NCBI GenBank assembly: GCA_937862675.1
Contig: CALMEC010000089.1
Location: 1-11,998 of the forward strand
From: an uncultured Actinomycetes bacterium
GTDB taxonomy: Bacteria > Actinomycetota > Thermoleophilia > Miltoncostaeales > Miltoncostaeaceae
DNA length: 11,998 nucleotides
Direction: 5' to 3'
In this document: positions 5,495-11,998 of the stretch, piece after piece
Layout of the letters: every line of letters starts with the position of its first letter
Numbering within the stretch: the first letter of the stretch is position 1
Translations under genes and position numbers: made by a program
The notes under the pieces: generated by a model
The model's database searches: none
What the model was told of the DNA's origin: nothing
The model's input: only the letters and a program-made list of their open reading frames with translations

Positions 5495-7687
5495 ATGACA
5501 GTGCAGAAAGTGACTGCAGAGATCGGTGAGGTACCGATCACGTTCGAGACCGGCCAGCTCGCCAAGCAGGCGAACGGTGCGGTCGTGGTCCGCGCGGGTG
5601 ACACGATGGTCCTCGTCACCGCCGTCGGACACCACGAGGCGCGTGAGGGCGCGGACTTCTTCCCGCTCACCGTCGACGTCGAAGAGCGCATGTACTCCGC
5701 GGGGAAGATCCCCGGTGGATTCATCAAGCGCGAGAGCCGCCCCAGCGACCGCGCGACGCTCACGGCACGCATGACCGACCGGCCGATCCGGCCGCTGTGG
5801 CCGAAGGGCTACCGCAACGAGACGCAGGTCATCGCGACGATCCTGTCCACGGACCAGGTCACCGCGTTCGACGTGCTCTGCATCAACGGCGCGTCCGCCG
5901 CGCTGACGATCTCCGACCTGCCCTTCCAGGGGCCCGTCGGGGCCGTCCGCATCGGGCTCATCGACGACGAGTTCGTCATCAACCCGACCTTCCAGGAGCT
6001 GGAGGAGTCGGAGCTCGACCTGATCGTCGCCGGAAGCGCCGAGGCCATCTCCATGGTCGAGGCCGGCGCCAAGGAGGTCGACGAGGAGACCGTCCTCGAG
6101 GCCCTCGCGATCGCCCACGAGGAGATCCGCAAGCTGTGCGCCGCGCAGGAGGAGCTCCGTGCCAAGGCCGGCAAGCCGAAGCGCGAGGTCGAGGCGCTCG
6201 CCGTCGACCCCGACGTGCTCGCCAAGGTCGAGAAGGCCGGACTGGCCCTCCTCGAGGAGGCCACGCTCGAGCAGCGCAAGCTGGAGCGCCGCGACAAGGT
6301 CGCCGCCGCCAAGGCGCAGATCTCGGCCGAGGTCCTCGGCGAGGAGCCCGAGCCCGAGGCGAAGGCCGCGTTCAACCGCGCCTTCGACAGCATCCAGAAG
6401 TCGATCATCCGCAAGCGCATCGCCGTCGACAAGAGCCGTCCCGACGGCCGCAAGAGCGACGAGATCCGTCCCATCACGTGTGACACCTCGGTGGCCCCGC
6501 GCGTGCACGGATCGGGCCTCTTCACCCGCGGTGAGACCCAGGTCATGACGCTCCTCGCGCTCGGGACCCCGAAGGACGCCCAGCGCATCGACGGGATCGG
6601 TCCCGAGACCTCGAAGCGCTACATCCACCACTACAACTTCCCGCCGTTCTCGGTCGGGGAGACCGGTTTCATGCGCGGCCCCAAGCGTCGCGACATCGGA
6701 CACGGCGCCCTCGCCGAGCGCGCCCTGCTCCCGATGATCCCGTCGGAGGAGGACCTCCCGTACACCCTCCGTCTCGTCTCCGAGACGCTCGAGAGCAACG
6801 GGTCGTCGTCGATGGCGTCGGTCTGCGGATCGACCCTCGCCCTCCTGGACGCCGGCGTCAAGCTGCCCCGTCCGGTGGCGGGCATCGCCATGGGTCTCAT
6901 CAAGGAGGGTGACGACTACATCATCCTCTCCGACATCCAGGGCGACGAGGACCACCTCGGAGACATGGACTTCAAGATCGCCGGCACCGGCGAGGGCATC
7001 ACGGCCCTCCAGATGGACATCAAGATCTCCGGTGTGACCTTCGAGATCCTCCGCGACGCGCTCGCCCAGGCGAAGGCCGGCCGCGAGCACATCCTGGGGA
7101 TCATGGCCGACCACATCTCCGCGCCCCGCGAGGAGATGTCGCCCTGGGCGCCCCGCATCACGAGCGTCAAGATCGACCCGGACAAGATCGGTGCGGTCAT
7201 CGGCAAGGGCGGCGAGACCATCCGCGGCCTGGAGGCCGAGTACGAGGTCGAGATCTCGATCGAGGACACCGGCGTGGTCAACGTCTACGGCGTCGAGGGG
7301 CGCAAGGCCGAGGCATGCGCCGAGGTCATCCGCCAGATGACCAAGGACGTCGAGGTCGGTGACGTGTTCACGGGCGCCAAGGTCGTCAAGACCACGACGT
7401 TCGGCGCGTTCGTCGAGCTGACCAAGGGCGTCGACGGGCTCCTCCACATCTCGAACCTCTCGTCGGGACGCGTCGAGAAGGTGGAGGACGTCATCAACCG
7501 CGGCGACACCGTGGACGTCACGGTCGTCGAGGTCGACAAGCAGCGGGGCCGCATCGGCCTCCGCATCCTCGGGATGGAGGACGCCGGCGACGGTGCCGCC
7601 GAACCGTCCGAGAACGGCGCGGGCGACGAGTCCACGCCGCGTCGCCGTCGCCGCCGCCGGGTGAGCGAGAGCGACATCGCCGAGTGA
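5495..7687 (+). CDS. pnp: Polyribonucleotide nucleotidyltransferase (PNPase)
   Basis: PNPase is a trimeric 3'→5' phosphorolytic exoribonuclease that can also add 3' tails. The 730-residue protein has the full domain set. RNase PH domain 1 (about 10–140) carries FFPLTVDVEERMYSAGKIPGGF. An all-helical linker (about 150–240) and RNase PH domain 2 (about 315–545) follow. A KH domain has VIGKGGETI near 568–576, and an S1 domain (about 620–690) has TTFGAFVELTKGVDGLLHIS. In GDEDHLGDMDFK the metal/catalytic aspartates fall at D486 and D492, the same numbers as in E. coli. The C-terminus is an acidic/glycine stretch, then seven arginines (716–722) and an acidic end. ATG 5495 has an AGGGG Shine–Dalgarno with 6-base spacing. 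The stop overlaps the start of the M16 peptidase gene, suggesting coupling. The three-hairpin spacer upstream is a plausible control region. Confidence 0.98.
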   Translation: MTVQKVTAEIGEVPITFETGQLAKQANGAVVVRAGDTMVLVTAVGHHEAREGADFFPLTVDVEERMYSAGKIPGGFIKRESRPSDRATLTARMTDRPIRPLWPKGYRNETQVIATILSTDQVTAFDVLCINGASAALTISDLPFQGPVGAVRIGLIDDEFVINPTFQELEESELDLIVAGSAEAISMVEAGAKEVDEETVLEALAIAHEEIRKLCAAQEELRAKAGKPKREVEALAVDPDVLAKVEKAGLALLEEATLEQRKLERRDKVAAAKAQISAEVLGEEPEPEAKAAFNRAFDSIQKSIIRKRIAVDKSRPDGRKSDEIRPITCDTSVAPRVHGSGLFTRGETQVMTLLALGTPKDAQRIDGIGPETSKRYIHHYNFPPFSVGETGFMRGPKRRDIGHGALAERALLPMIPSEEDLPYTLRLVSETLESNGSSSMASVCGSTLALLDAGVKLPRPVAGIAMGLIKEGDDYIILSDIQGDEDHLGDMDFKIAGTGEGITALQMDIKISGVTFEILRDALAQAKAGREHILGIMADHISAPREEMSPWAPRITSVKIDPDKIGAVIGKGGETIRGLEAEYEVEISIEDTGVVNVYGVEGRKAEACAEVIRQMTKDVEVGDVFTGAKVVKTTTFGAFVELTKGVDGLLHISNLSSGRVEKVEDVINRGDTVDVTVVEVDKQRGRIGLRILGMEDAGDGAAEPSENGAGDESTPRRRRRRRVSESDIAE

Positions 7688-8976
7688 TGTCGCCGGCGGC
7701 CGAGACACGTCTCAGCTCGACCCGTGGGGGGCTCCGTGTCATCACGGAGCCCCTCGCCGGGACGCGCTCGGTCGCCCTCGGCATCTGGGTGGCCACCGGC
7801 TCCCGCTACGAGACGGACGCCGAGGCGGGCATCGCCCACTTCATCGAGCACCTCGTCTTCAAGGGCACGCCGACCCACTCCGTCCGCGACATCGCCGAGC
7901 TGTTCGACGGTCTGGGGGGCGAGGTCAACGCCGCCACGGGCCGCGACTACACGGTCTTCTACACCCGTGTGCTCGACGATCATCTGGACCGGGCGTTCCC
8001 GGTCCTCGCGGACATGCTCCAGCATCCCGGGTTCTACGAACTCGATCAGGAGCGCGAGGTGGTCCTCGAGGAGATCGCGATGTACGAGGACGACCCCCAG
8101 GACAAGGTGCACGACATGCTCGGCGCCGCCGTGTTCCCCGACCAGCCGCTGGGCCGGCCGGTCATCGGCACGGCCGACGTCATCTCCAGCGTCGACCACG
8201 CGGGCCTCGACGGGTACTTCCGTTCCCACTACACCGCGCCCAACATGGTCGTCGCCGCCTCCGGGAACGTCGACCACGACGCGCTCCTCGAACAGTGCGA
8301 GCGCCTTCTCACCGACGTACCGGGCGGTCACGGGCCCCTCGTCTTCACGCCGGCGGCACCCGGTCCCGCGCGCCTGGTCGTGCAGGAGAAGCCGACCGAG
8401 CAGTACCACCTGGCGTTCGGCGCGCCGGGCATGGTCCGCGACGATCCCCGGCGCCACGCGCACTCGGTGCTGGACACGGTCCTCGGCGGATCCATGAGCA
8501 GCCGGCTCTTCCAGGAGATCCGCGAGAAGCGGGGCCTGGCGTACAGCGTCGGCTCGTTCACCTCGGGCTACGCCGACGCGGGGCAGGTCGGCCTCTTCCT
8601 CGGGACCCGGCGGGAGAACCTCCGCCTGGCCTGCGAGATCATCCGGACCGAGCTCGACCGCCTGGCGGACGAGCCGCTCTCCGGCCGGGAGCTCGATCGG
8701 ACCAAGGACCATCTGAAGGGACGGCTGGTCCTCTCCCTGGAGAGCGCCACCACCCGTATGAACCGCATCGGCCGGGCAAGCGTGACCGGCAGTGAGATCC
8801 TGTCGCTCGACCAGCTGGTCGAGCGGATCGATGCCGTCACCGCCGCCGACGTGCAGGCCCTCGCGCAGGAGATGTGGCGTCCCGAGCGCTTCTCCCTGGC
8901 GGCCATCGGTTCCGACCGGTCGGCCATCCGCGAGGCGGCCGAGGCGTTCGCCGAGGGGCTGGCGACCGCCGGCTGA
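7684..8976 (+). CDS. M16-family zinc metallopeptidase
   Basis: This 430-residue M16 (pitrilysin/processing-peptidase-like) protein is of the size of the M16B group. The inverted zinc motif HxxEH is present as H52-F-I-E55-H56, and the downstream glutamate ligand is in VVLEEIAMYEDDP (E129/E130). The C-terminal half holds the substrate-contacting REKRGLAYSVGS motif (R…Y), so both halves of the active site are in one chain. No signal peptide or membrane segment is visible, so it is probably cytosolic. Its substrate is unknown; presence directly after pnp is common in Actinobacteria. GTG 7684 or ATG 7687 could be the start; both overlap the pnp stop (TGATG), and no good Shine–Dalgarno is visible, so translation is probably coupled. 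A strong hairpin lies 45 bases after the stop. Confidence 0.93.
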   Translation: MMSPAAETRLSSTRGGLRVITEPLAGTRSVALGIWVATGSRYETDAEAGIAHFIEHLVFKGTPTHSVRDIAELFDGLGGEVNAATGRDYTVFYTRVLDDHLDRAFPVLADMLQHPGFYELDQEREVVLEEIAMYEDDPQDKVHDMLGAAVFPDQPLGRPVIGTADVISSVDHAGLDGYFRSHYTAPNMVVAASGNVDHDALLEQCERLLTDVPGGHGPLVFTPAAPGPARLVVQEKPTEQYHLAFGAPGMVRDDPRRHAHSVLDTVLGGSMSSRLFQEIREKRGLAYSVGSFTSGYADAGQVGLFLGTRRENLRLACEIIRTELDRLADEPLSGRELDRTKDHLKGRLVLSLESATTRMNRIGRASVTGSEILSLDQLVERIDAVTAADVQALAQEMWRPERFSLAAIGSDRSAIREAAEAFAEGLATAG

Positions 8977-9020
8977 GTCGGGTCGGCGGCCTCGTGGGGC
9001 ACGCCGGGCCGGGTGGGACG

Positions 9021-9036
9021 CCGCGGTTTTCCGCGG
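9021..9036 (+). terminator. CCGCGG-TTTT-CCGCGG hairpin after the M16 gene
   Basis: A self-complementary CCGCGG is repeated around TTTT, giving a perfect 6-bp all-G/C stem with a U4 loop. It lies in the 133-base gap between the M16 gene and dapB, the natural place to end the rpsO–pnp–peptidase transcript. There is no downstream T-run, so it is at best an atypical terminator or a 3'-end stabiliser against exonucleases. Confidence 0.4.
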
Positions 9037-9097
9037 ACCGCCGGAGCGGGAGGTCGCGGACATCCCGTTCGCGGGGATGACTCTGCCGCGGATCGCA

Positions 9098-9103
9098 TAC
9101 GAT
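9098..9103 (+). promoter_or_regulatory. −10 element of a probable leaderless dapB promoter
   Basis: TACGAT fits the TANNNT −10 consensus and ends 6 bases before the dapB ATG, which would place the transcription start on or next to the A of the ATG. The bases between are CCCCCA, with no Shine–Dalgarno. No clear −35 hexamer is present. Leaderless mRNAs with this geometry are common in Actinobacteria; its use here is inferred. Confidence 0.5.
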
Positions 9104-9109
9104 CCCCCA

Positions 9110-9823
9110 ATGATCAGAGTGATGGTGAGCGGTGCGGCGGGGAAGATGGGGCGCGCGGTCTGCGACGCCGTGACGGCCGCGGACGGGATGGAACTGGTGG
9201 CGCGTGCCGACCCGGCGGCCGAGGGGGAGGACGCCTTCTCCGACGTCGGGGCGGCCATCGCGGCCACCGGTCCGGACGTCTGCGTGGACTTCACGGCTCC
9301 GGGCATCGCGATCGGCACCGTTCTCGCATGCCTCGACGCCGGCGTGCACGTGGTGGTCGGGACCACCGGGTTCACAGACGACGACATGGCCGAGATCGAA
9401 CGCCGCACGTCGGGCGGTGCGAATTGCCTCTACGCGCCGAACTTCGCGGTGGGCGCCGTTCTCATGATGCGATTCGCGGCGGAGGCGTCGCGGAACATGC
9501 CGAAGGCCGAGATCATCGAGCTGCACCACGACCAGAAGGTCGACGCACCGAGCGGCACGGCGCTGCGCACGGCGAGCCTGATGGACGGCGACGTGCCGAT
9601 CCACTCGGTCCGCCTGCCCGGTCTGGTGGCGCACCAGGAGGTCATCCTCGGCGGGTTGGGCGAGACGCTCACGATCCGCCACGATTCGCTCTCACGTGAG
9701 AGCTTCATGCCCGGTGTCGTCCTCGCCGTCCGGGCCGTCCCGGACCGGCCGGGGCTCACCGTTGGACTCGAGCCGCTCCTGTTCGGGGATGCGGCGCCGT
9801 CGTCGGACCAGGGGGAACAATGA
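9110..9823 (+). CDS. dapB: 4-hydroxy-tetrahydrodipicolinate reductase
   Basis: DapB reduces the DapA product with NAD(P)H to tetrahydrodipicolinate, on the way to diaminopimelate (cell wall) and lysine. The 237-residue protein has the dinucleotide-binding GAAGKMG (8–14), DFTAPG (60–65), VVVGTTGF (81–88), APNFAVGA (109–116) and the active-site block ELHHDQKVDAPSGTAL with H139, H140 and K143. It ends with the HSVRLPGLVAHQEVILGG and ETLTIRHDSLSRESF-type C-terminal domain. It is shorter than E. coli DapB mainly between the SGTA block and HSVRLPG, as in the compact actinobacterial form. ATG 9110 gives a normal N-terminus and fits a leaderless start. ATG 9077 is in frame but would add 11 residues, including the −10-like sequence. 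The stop overlaps the cupin gene start (ATGA). Confidence 0.96.
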   Translation: MIRVMVSGAAGKMGRAVCDAVTAADGMELVARADPAAEGEDAFSDVGAAIAATGPDVCVDFTAPGIAIGTVLACLDAGVHVVVGTTGFTDDDMAEIERRTSGGANCLYAPNFAVGAVLMMRFAAEASRNMPKAEIIELHHDQKVDAPSGTALRTASLMDGDVPIHSVRLPGLVAHQEVILGGLGETLTIRHDSLSRESFMPGVVLAVRAVPDRPGLTVGLEPLLFGDAAPSSDQGEQ

Positions 9824-10227
9824 GCGACGAACACACACGGATCGCCGAGGAGGCCGTCGAACTCCGCGAGCGGCGCGGGGGCGGTCCGGCATCACGCGAC
9901 ATCTCGGGTGCGCTCGGCACCGCCGAGATGGCCATCCGCACATGGCGCTTCGGCCCCGGCCACGCCATGGCCTACCACCGGCACCGCAATCAGGAGGAGG
10001 TCTACCACCTCGTCTCCGGCGGCCCGCAGCAGGTCCAGATCGGCGCCGACGAGATCACGGTGGACGACGGCGACTGGGTTCGCGTGCCCAAGGACACGGC
10101 CCGGCGCATCGTCAACACCACCGACCGCGAGGCCGTCTGGCTGACCATCGGCGCCCCGTTCGGCGAGGGGATCATGGACGGCATCCGGCTCGATCCGGAG
10201 ACGGGTGAGGAGATCCCGCGGGCGTGA
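9820..10227 (+). CDS. Single-domain cupin protein
   Basis: This is a 135-residue protein with one cupin beta-barrel; the substrate is not recognisable. Cupin motif 1 is seen around GPGHAMAYHRHRNQEEVYHLVSG, with metal-ligand candidates H53, H55 and E59/E60. Motif 2 reads GDWVRVPKDTARRIVN, where the histidine normally found in PxGxxHxxxN is replaced by R95 and the glycine by D92. A standard four-ligand metal site is therefore incomplete; it could bind metal with three ligands, or be a binding or regulatory protein. No membrane segment or signal peptide is present. The ATG overlaps the dapB stop and follows a GGGGGA Shine–Dalgarno; the stop overlaps the next start (GTGA). It is thus almost certainly co-translated with dapB and the LssY-like gene. 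A role in lysine metabolism is only guessed from position. Confidence 0.85.
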   Translation: MSDEHTRIAEEAVELRERRGGGPASRDISGALGTAEMAIRTWRFGPGHAMAYHRHRNQEEVYHLVSGGPQQVQIGADEITVDDGDWVRVPKDTARRIVNTTDREAVWLTIGAPFGEGIMDGIRLDPETGEEIPRA

Positions 10228-10772
10228 TCGTCCCGCGGGACGCGTCCGTCGTCCTGACACCCGACGGCGACCTGGTCTCGGAGGGCGACGGCCCGGCGCG
10301 TCTCTGGCCGTACACCCAGGCGTGGTGGCGGCCGTGGCGGTCCACACGTCCCGAGCTCGTCGACCCGGTCAACGGGATGGTGCTGCGCGCCGGTCCGGCG
10401 GCCGTCCTGGCGGCGCTCGCCGGCGGGGGATGGGAGCGTCCCCCGGACGGGGCCGTCCACCGCACCTGGATCGACGGGCGGGGACGTCGGATGGTCGACC
10501 ACATCGCGCTGGGCGACCGGAGTGAACGCGTCCACGTGCGGGTCTGGGCCTTCGGCCCGCACACCCTCTTCGCCGCGCACCACGAGGTGATGGACGAGAG
10601 GGGACACCATGTCGTGGTCTCATGGGACGCGGCGCGCGCGACGGTCGGCGAGGCCCTCCATCGGGCCGGGTTCGCCGGGCTCGCCCCCACCGGACCGGTG
10701 ACCCTGCCCGCCCTGCGGGACGTGCCGGGTGACGGTCGGGTCTGGCGCTGGGTCGGGGATGCGGCCGGCTGA
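10224..10772 (+). CDS. Unrecognised protein resembling the LssY C-terminal domain
   Basis: I do not securely recognise this 182-residue protein. Its middle part resembles the LssY-C domain: DPVNGMVLRAG (47–57), a helix ending in GGGW (67–70), then HIALGDRSERVHVRVWAF (93–110), HHEV (119–122) and a histidine-rich strand GHHVVVSWDAA (127–137). The N-terminus is tryptophan-rich (WPYTQAWWRPW, 28–38). No signal peptide, transmembrane segment or classical catalytic motif is visible, so a soluble cytosolic protein is likely, whereas LssY-C is often found in membrane proteins. The GTG start overlaps the cupin stop (GTGA); a GAGGAG lies 11 bases upstream, a long spacing that again suggests coupling. 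It ends 19 bases before the dapA start, and its last codons share DNA with the dapA promoter region. Codon use looks like that of its neighbours. The family assignment is tentative. Confidence 0.75.
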   Translation: MIVPRDASVVLTPDGDLVSEGDGPARLWPYTQAWWRPWRSTRPELVDPVNGMVLRAGPAAVLAALAGGGWERPPDGAVHRTWIDGRGRRMVDHIALGDRSERVHVRVWAFGPHTLFAAHHEVMDERGHHVVVSWDAARATVGEALHRAGFAGLAPTGPVTLPALRDVPGDGRVWRWVGDAAG

Positions 10773-10778
10773 CGCCGA

Positions 10779-10784
10779 TATACT
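10779..10784 (+). promoter_or_regulatory. −10 element of a probable leaderless dapA promoter
   Basis: TATACT is a near-ideal −10 hexamer in otherwise G/C-rich DNA and ends 7 bases before the dapA GTG (10792). Transcription would start at or beside the start codon. No Shine–Dalgarno lies between, and no good −35 is seen about 17 bases upstream. It lies 7 bases past the stop of the preceding gene. Confidence 0.6.
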
Positions 10785-10791
10785 CGCGGTC

Positions 10792-11670
10792 GTGACATCA
10801 CTCGGAACCATCATCACCGCGATGGTGACACCGTTCGACGGACGGGAGCGCATCGCGGAGGATTCCACCGCGGCGCTCATGCATCACCTGGTCGCCAACG
10901 GGTCCGACGGGCTGGTCCTCTCGGGGACCACCGGCGAGGCCTCCACCCTGACCGACGACGAGAAGCTCCGCCTGTTCGAGATCGGCGTCCGCGAGGTCGG
11001 CGGCTCCGCGTCCGTCATCGCCGGTACGGGGTCCAACGACACCGCCCACTCCGTGCACCTCACGGAGAAGGCGGCCGAGATCGGCGTCGACGCCGTGCTC
11101 GTGGTCACGCCCTACTACAACAAGCCGCCGCGGGCCGGGATCATCGGGCACGTGCGGGCGATCGCCGAGATCGGCGTCCCCGTCATCCTCTACAACATCC
11201 CGTCGCGGTCGGTGGTCAACATCCCGGCCGACCTCATCGTCGAGCTCGCACAGATCCCGGGCGTCGTCGGGATCAAGGAGGCCAACTCCGACCAGGCCGC
11301 CGAGACGCTGGCCACGGGCCTGCCCGTGTGGGCCGGCAACGACGACCTGTTCGTCGACGTCGTCACGGGCGGCGGCGCCGGGGTCATCTCCGTCGCCTCG
11401 CACCTCGCCGGACCCCAGATGCAGGAGATCGCCCGCGCGGCACGCGCCGGCGACCACGACGAGGCGCGTCGTCGCGACGCCGCGCTCCATCCGCTGTACG
11501 AGGGCCTCTTCACCGTGACGAGCCCGATCCTCATCAAGGCCGCGCTCGAGATGACCGGTGTGGTGCCTCCGGGCCCCCTCCGTCTTCCCCTCGTCGCGGC
11601 GACATCCGAAGAACGACAGGAGCTTGCACGCGTGCTTGAGAATGTTGGTGTGTTGGTAAGCGCATCGTGA
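10792..11670 (+). CDS. dapA: 4-hydroxy-tetrahydrodipicolinate synthase
   Basis: DapA condenses pyruvate with aspartate semialdehyde, the committed step to diaminopimelate and lysine. The protein is 292 residues, the same length as E. coli DapA, and is a TIM-barrel lyase. It shows GTTGE with T46/T47, TPYYNKP with Y109, YNIPSRS with Y134 and R139, and the Schiff-base lysine K162 in GIKEA. Near residues 200–206 there is a glycine-rich stretch after the AGND motif. GTG 10792 gives the normal N-terminus (SLGTIITAMVTPF) and fits the −10 at 10779–10784; an open frame continues upstream but adds unrelated residues. The stop overlaps the RNase J start (GTGA, 11667–11670), the usual dapA–rnj arrangement. 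The separate promoter suggests dapA can be expressed independently of dapB. Confidence 0.97.
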   Translation: MTSLGTIITAMVTPFDGRERIAEDSTAALMHHLVANGSDGLVLSGTTGEASTLTDDEKLRLFEIGVREVGGSASVIAGTGSNDTAHSVHLTEKAAEIGVDAVLVVTPYYNKPPRAGIIGHVRAIAEIGVPVILYNIPSRSVVNIPADLIVELAQIPGVVGIKEANSDQAAETLATGLPVWAGNDDLFVDVVTGGGAGVISVASHLAGPQMQEIARAARAGDHDEARRRDAALHPLYEGLFTVTSPILIKAALEMTGVVPPGPLRLPLVAATSEERQELARVLENVGVLVSAS

Positions 11671-11998
11671 CGGCCGGCACCATCCGCGCCACCCCGATCG
11701 GCGGCACCGGGGAGATCGGTAAGAACCACTACGCGATCGAGTACGACGGCCGAATCGTCCTCATCGACTGCGGGGTCAAATTCCCCACCCACGACCAGCT
11801 GGGCGTGGACCTCGTGCTCCCCGACTTCGACGTCCTGGCGGAACGCGCCGATGCGATCGAGGCGCTCGTCCTCACGCACGGCCACGAGGACCACATCGGG
11901 GCCGTCCCGTTCCTCATCCGCGCGGTCGGGCGCATGGACGTCTACGGCCCGCGCTTCACGCTCGGGCTCCTGCGGGCCAACCTCGAGGAGCACCGCCT
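11667..11998 (+). CDS. rnj: Ribonuclease J, 3'-truncated
   Basis: This is the N-terminal 110 residues of a metallo-beta-lactamase/beta-CASP ribonuclease, which has 5'→3' exonuclease and endonuclease activity in mRNA decay and rRNA maturation. Visible are the opening strand ATPIGGTGEIGKN, the IDCGVKFP region (residues 38–45) followed by GVDLVLPDF, and the zinc-binding signature HGHEDHIGA near residues 75–83. The beta-CASP and C-terminal domains lie beyond the window end. The GTG start overlaps the dapA stop. RNase J and PNPase, encoded in the same window, act in opposite directions on RNA. Assignment as RNase J rather than another beta-CASP enzyme rests on the GGTGEIGKN start and the dapA neighbour. 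Confidence 0.93.
   Translation, partial: MTAGTIRATPIGGTGEIGKNHYAIEYDGRIVLIDCGVKFPTHDQLGVDLVLPDFDVLAERADAIEALVLTHGHEDHIGAVPFLIRAVGRMDVYGPRFTLGLLRANLEEHR

Noticed and set aside
5417..7708. Long minus-strand open frame opposite pnp, 763 codons
   Set aside because: It runs exactly antisense to the well-supported pnp gene and its translation is a low-complexity mix of D, L, G, R, V and E. This is expected when GC-rich codons are read in reverse; no family motif is visible.
8792..9109. In-frame upstream extension of dapB from 8792, or start at ATG 9077
   Set aside because: The extension overlaps the M16 gene and has shadow composition. The 9077 start adds residues absent from the DapB family, and ATG 9110 gives the standard MIRVMVSGAAGKMG-type N-terminus.
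7285..9408. Long minus-strand open frame opposite pnp end, the M16 gene and dapB, 707 codons
   Set aside because: It crosses three confidently identified + strand genes and has no recognisable domain. It is a codon-bias shadow.
1..11998. tRNA, rRNA, CRISPR arrays, insertion sequences, prophage or defence genes
   Set aside because: I looked for cloverleaf-like segments, regularly spaced repeats, terminal inverted repeats and integrase, transposase or nuclease motifs. None was found; every stretch over 300 bases is covered by a housekeeping or coupled gene.

Overview
This window is a run of co-directional housekeeping genes, all on the + strand, from a GC-rich bacterium that looks like a member of the Actinomycetota. 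The evidence is the strong G/C preference at third codon positions, frequent GTG starts, and the conserved order infB–DUF503–rbfA–DHH phosphoesterase–truB–ribF–rpsO–pnp–M16 peptidase–dapB … dapA–RNase J. I cannot place it below phylum from sequence alone. The cupin and LssY-like pair between dapB and dapA argues against a plain Streptomyces or Mycobacterium layout and would suit a deeper-branching actinobacterial class (inference). There are no mobile elements, CRISPR arrays, tRNAs, rRNAs or signs of horizontal transfer.

Left part (1–4985): translation and RNA-maturation cluster. It holds the C-terminal two thirds of IF-2, a YlxP/DUF503 protein, ribosome-binding factor A, an NrnA-like DHH/DHHA1 phosphoesterase, tRNA pseudouridine-55 synthase and the bifunctional riboflavin kinase/FAD synthetase. 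The genes are packed with 4–13 base overlaps or gaps of 25 bases or less, consistent with one transcript and translational coupling.

Middle (4986–8976): rpsO and pnp, each preceded by an untranslated stretch of about 120 bases that can fold extensively. The rpsO leader can form a multi-branched structure with mutually exclusive helices, a good candidate for S15 autoregulation. The rpsO–pnp spacer holds three consecutive perfect hairpins, candidates for RNase processing and pnp control. An M16 zinc peptidase overlaps the end of pnp, as is common in this phylum.

Right part (8977–11998): lysine/diaminopimelate section. dapB follows a 133-base gap with a strong hairpin. It is translationally coupled to a small cupin gene, which is coupled in turn to an unrecognised 182-residue protein resembling the LssY C-terminal domain. 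dapA follows, and its stop overlaps the start of RNase J (truncated by the window end). dapB and dapA each have a TANNNT −10-like hexamer 6–7 bases before the start codon, which suggests leaderless transcripts.

I see no clearly new multi-gene system. The least ordinary items are the rpsO leader, the rpsO–pnp hairpin array, the leaderless-type dap promoters, and the cupin plus LssY-like pair inside the dap cluster.
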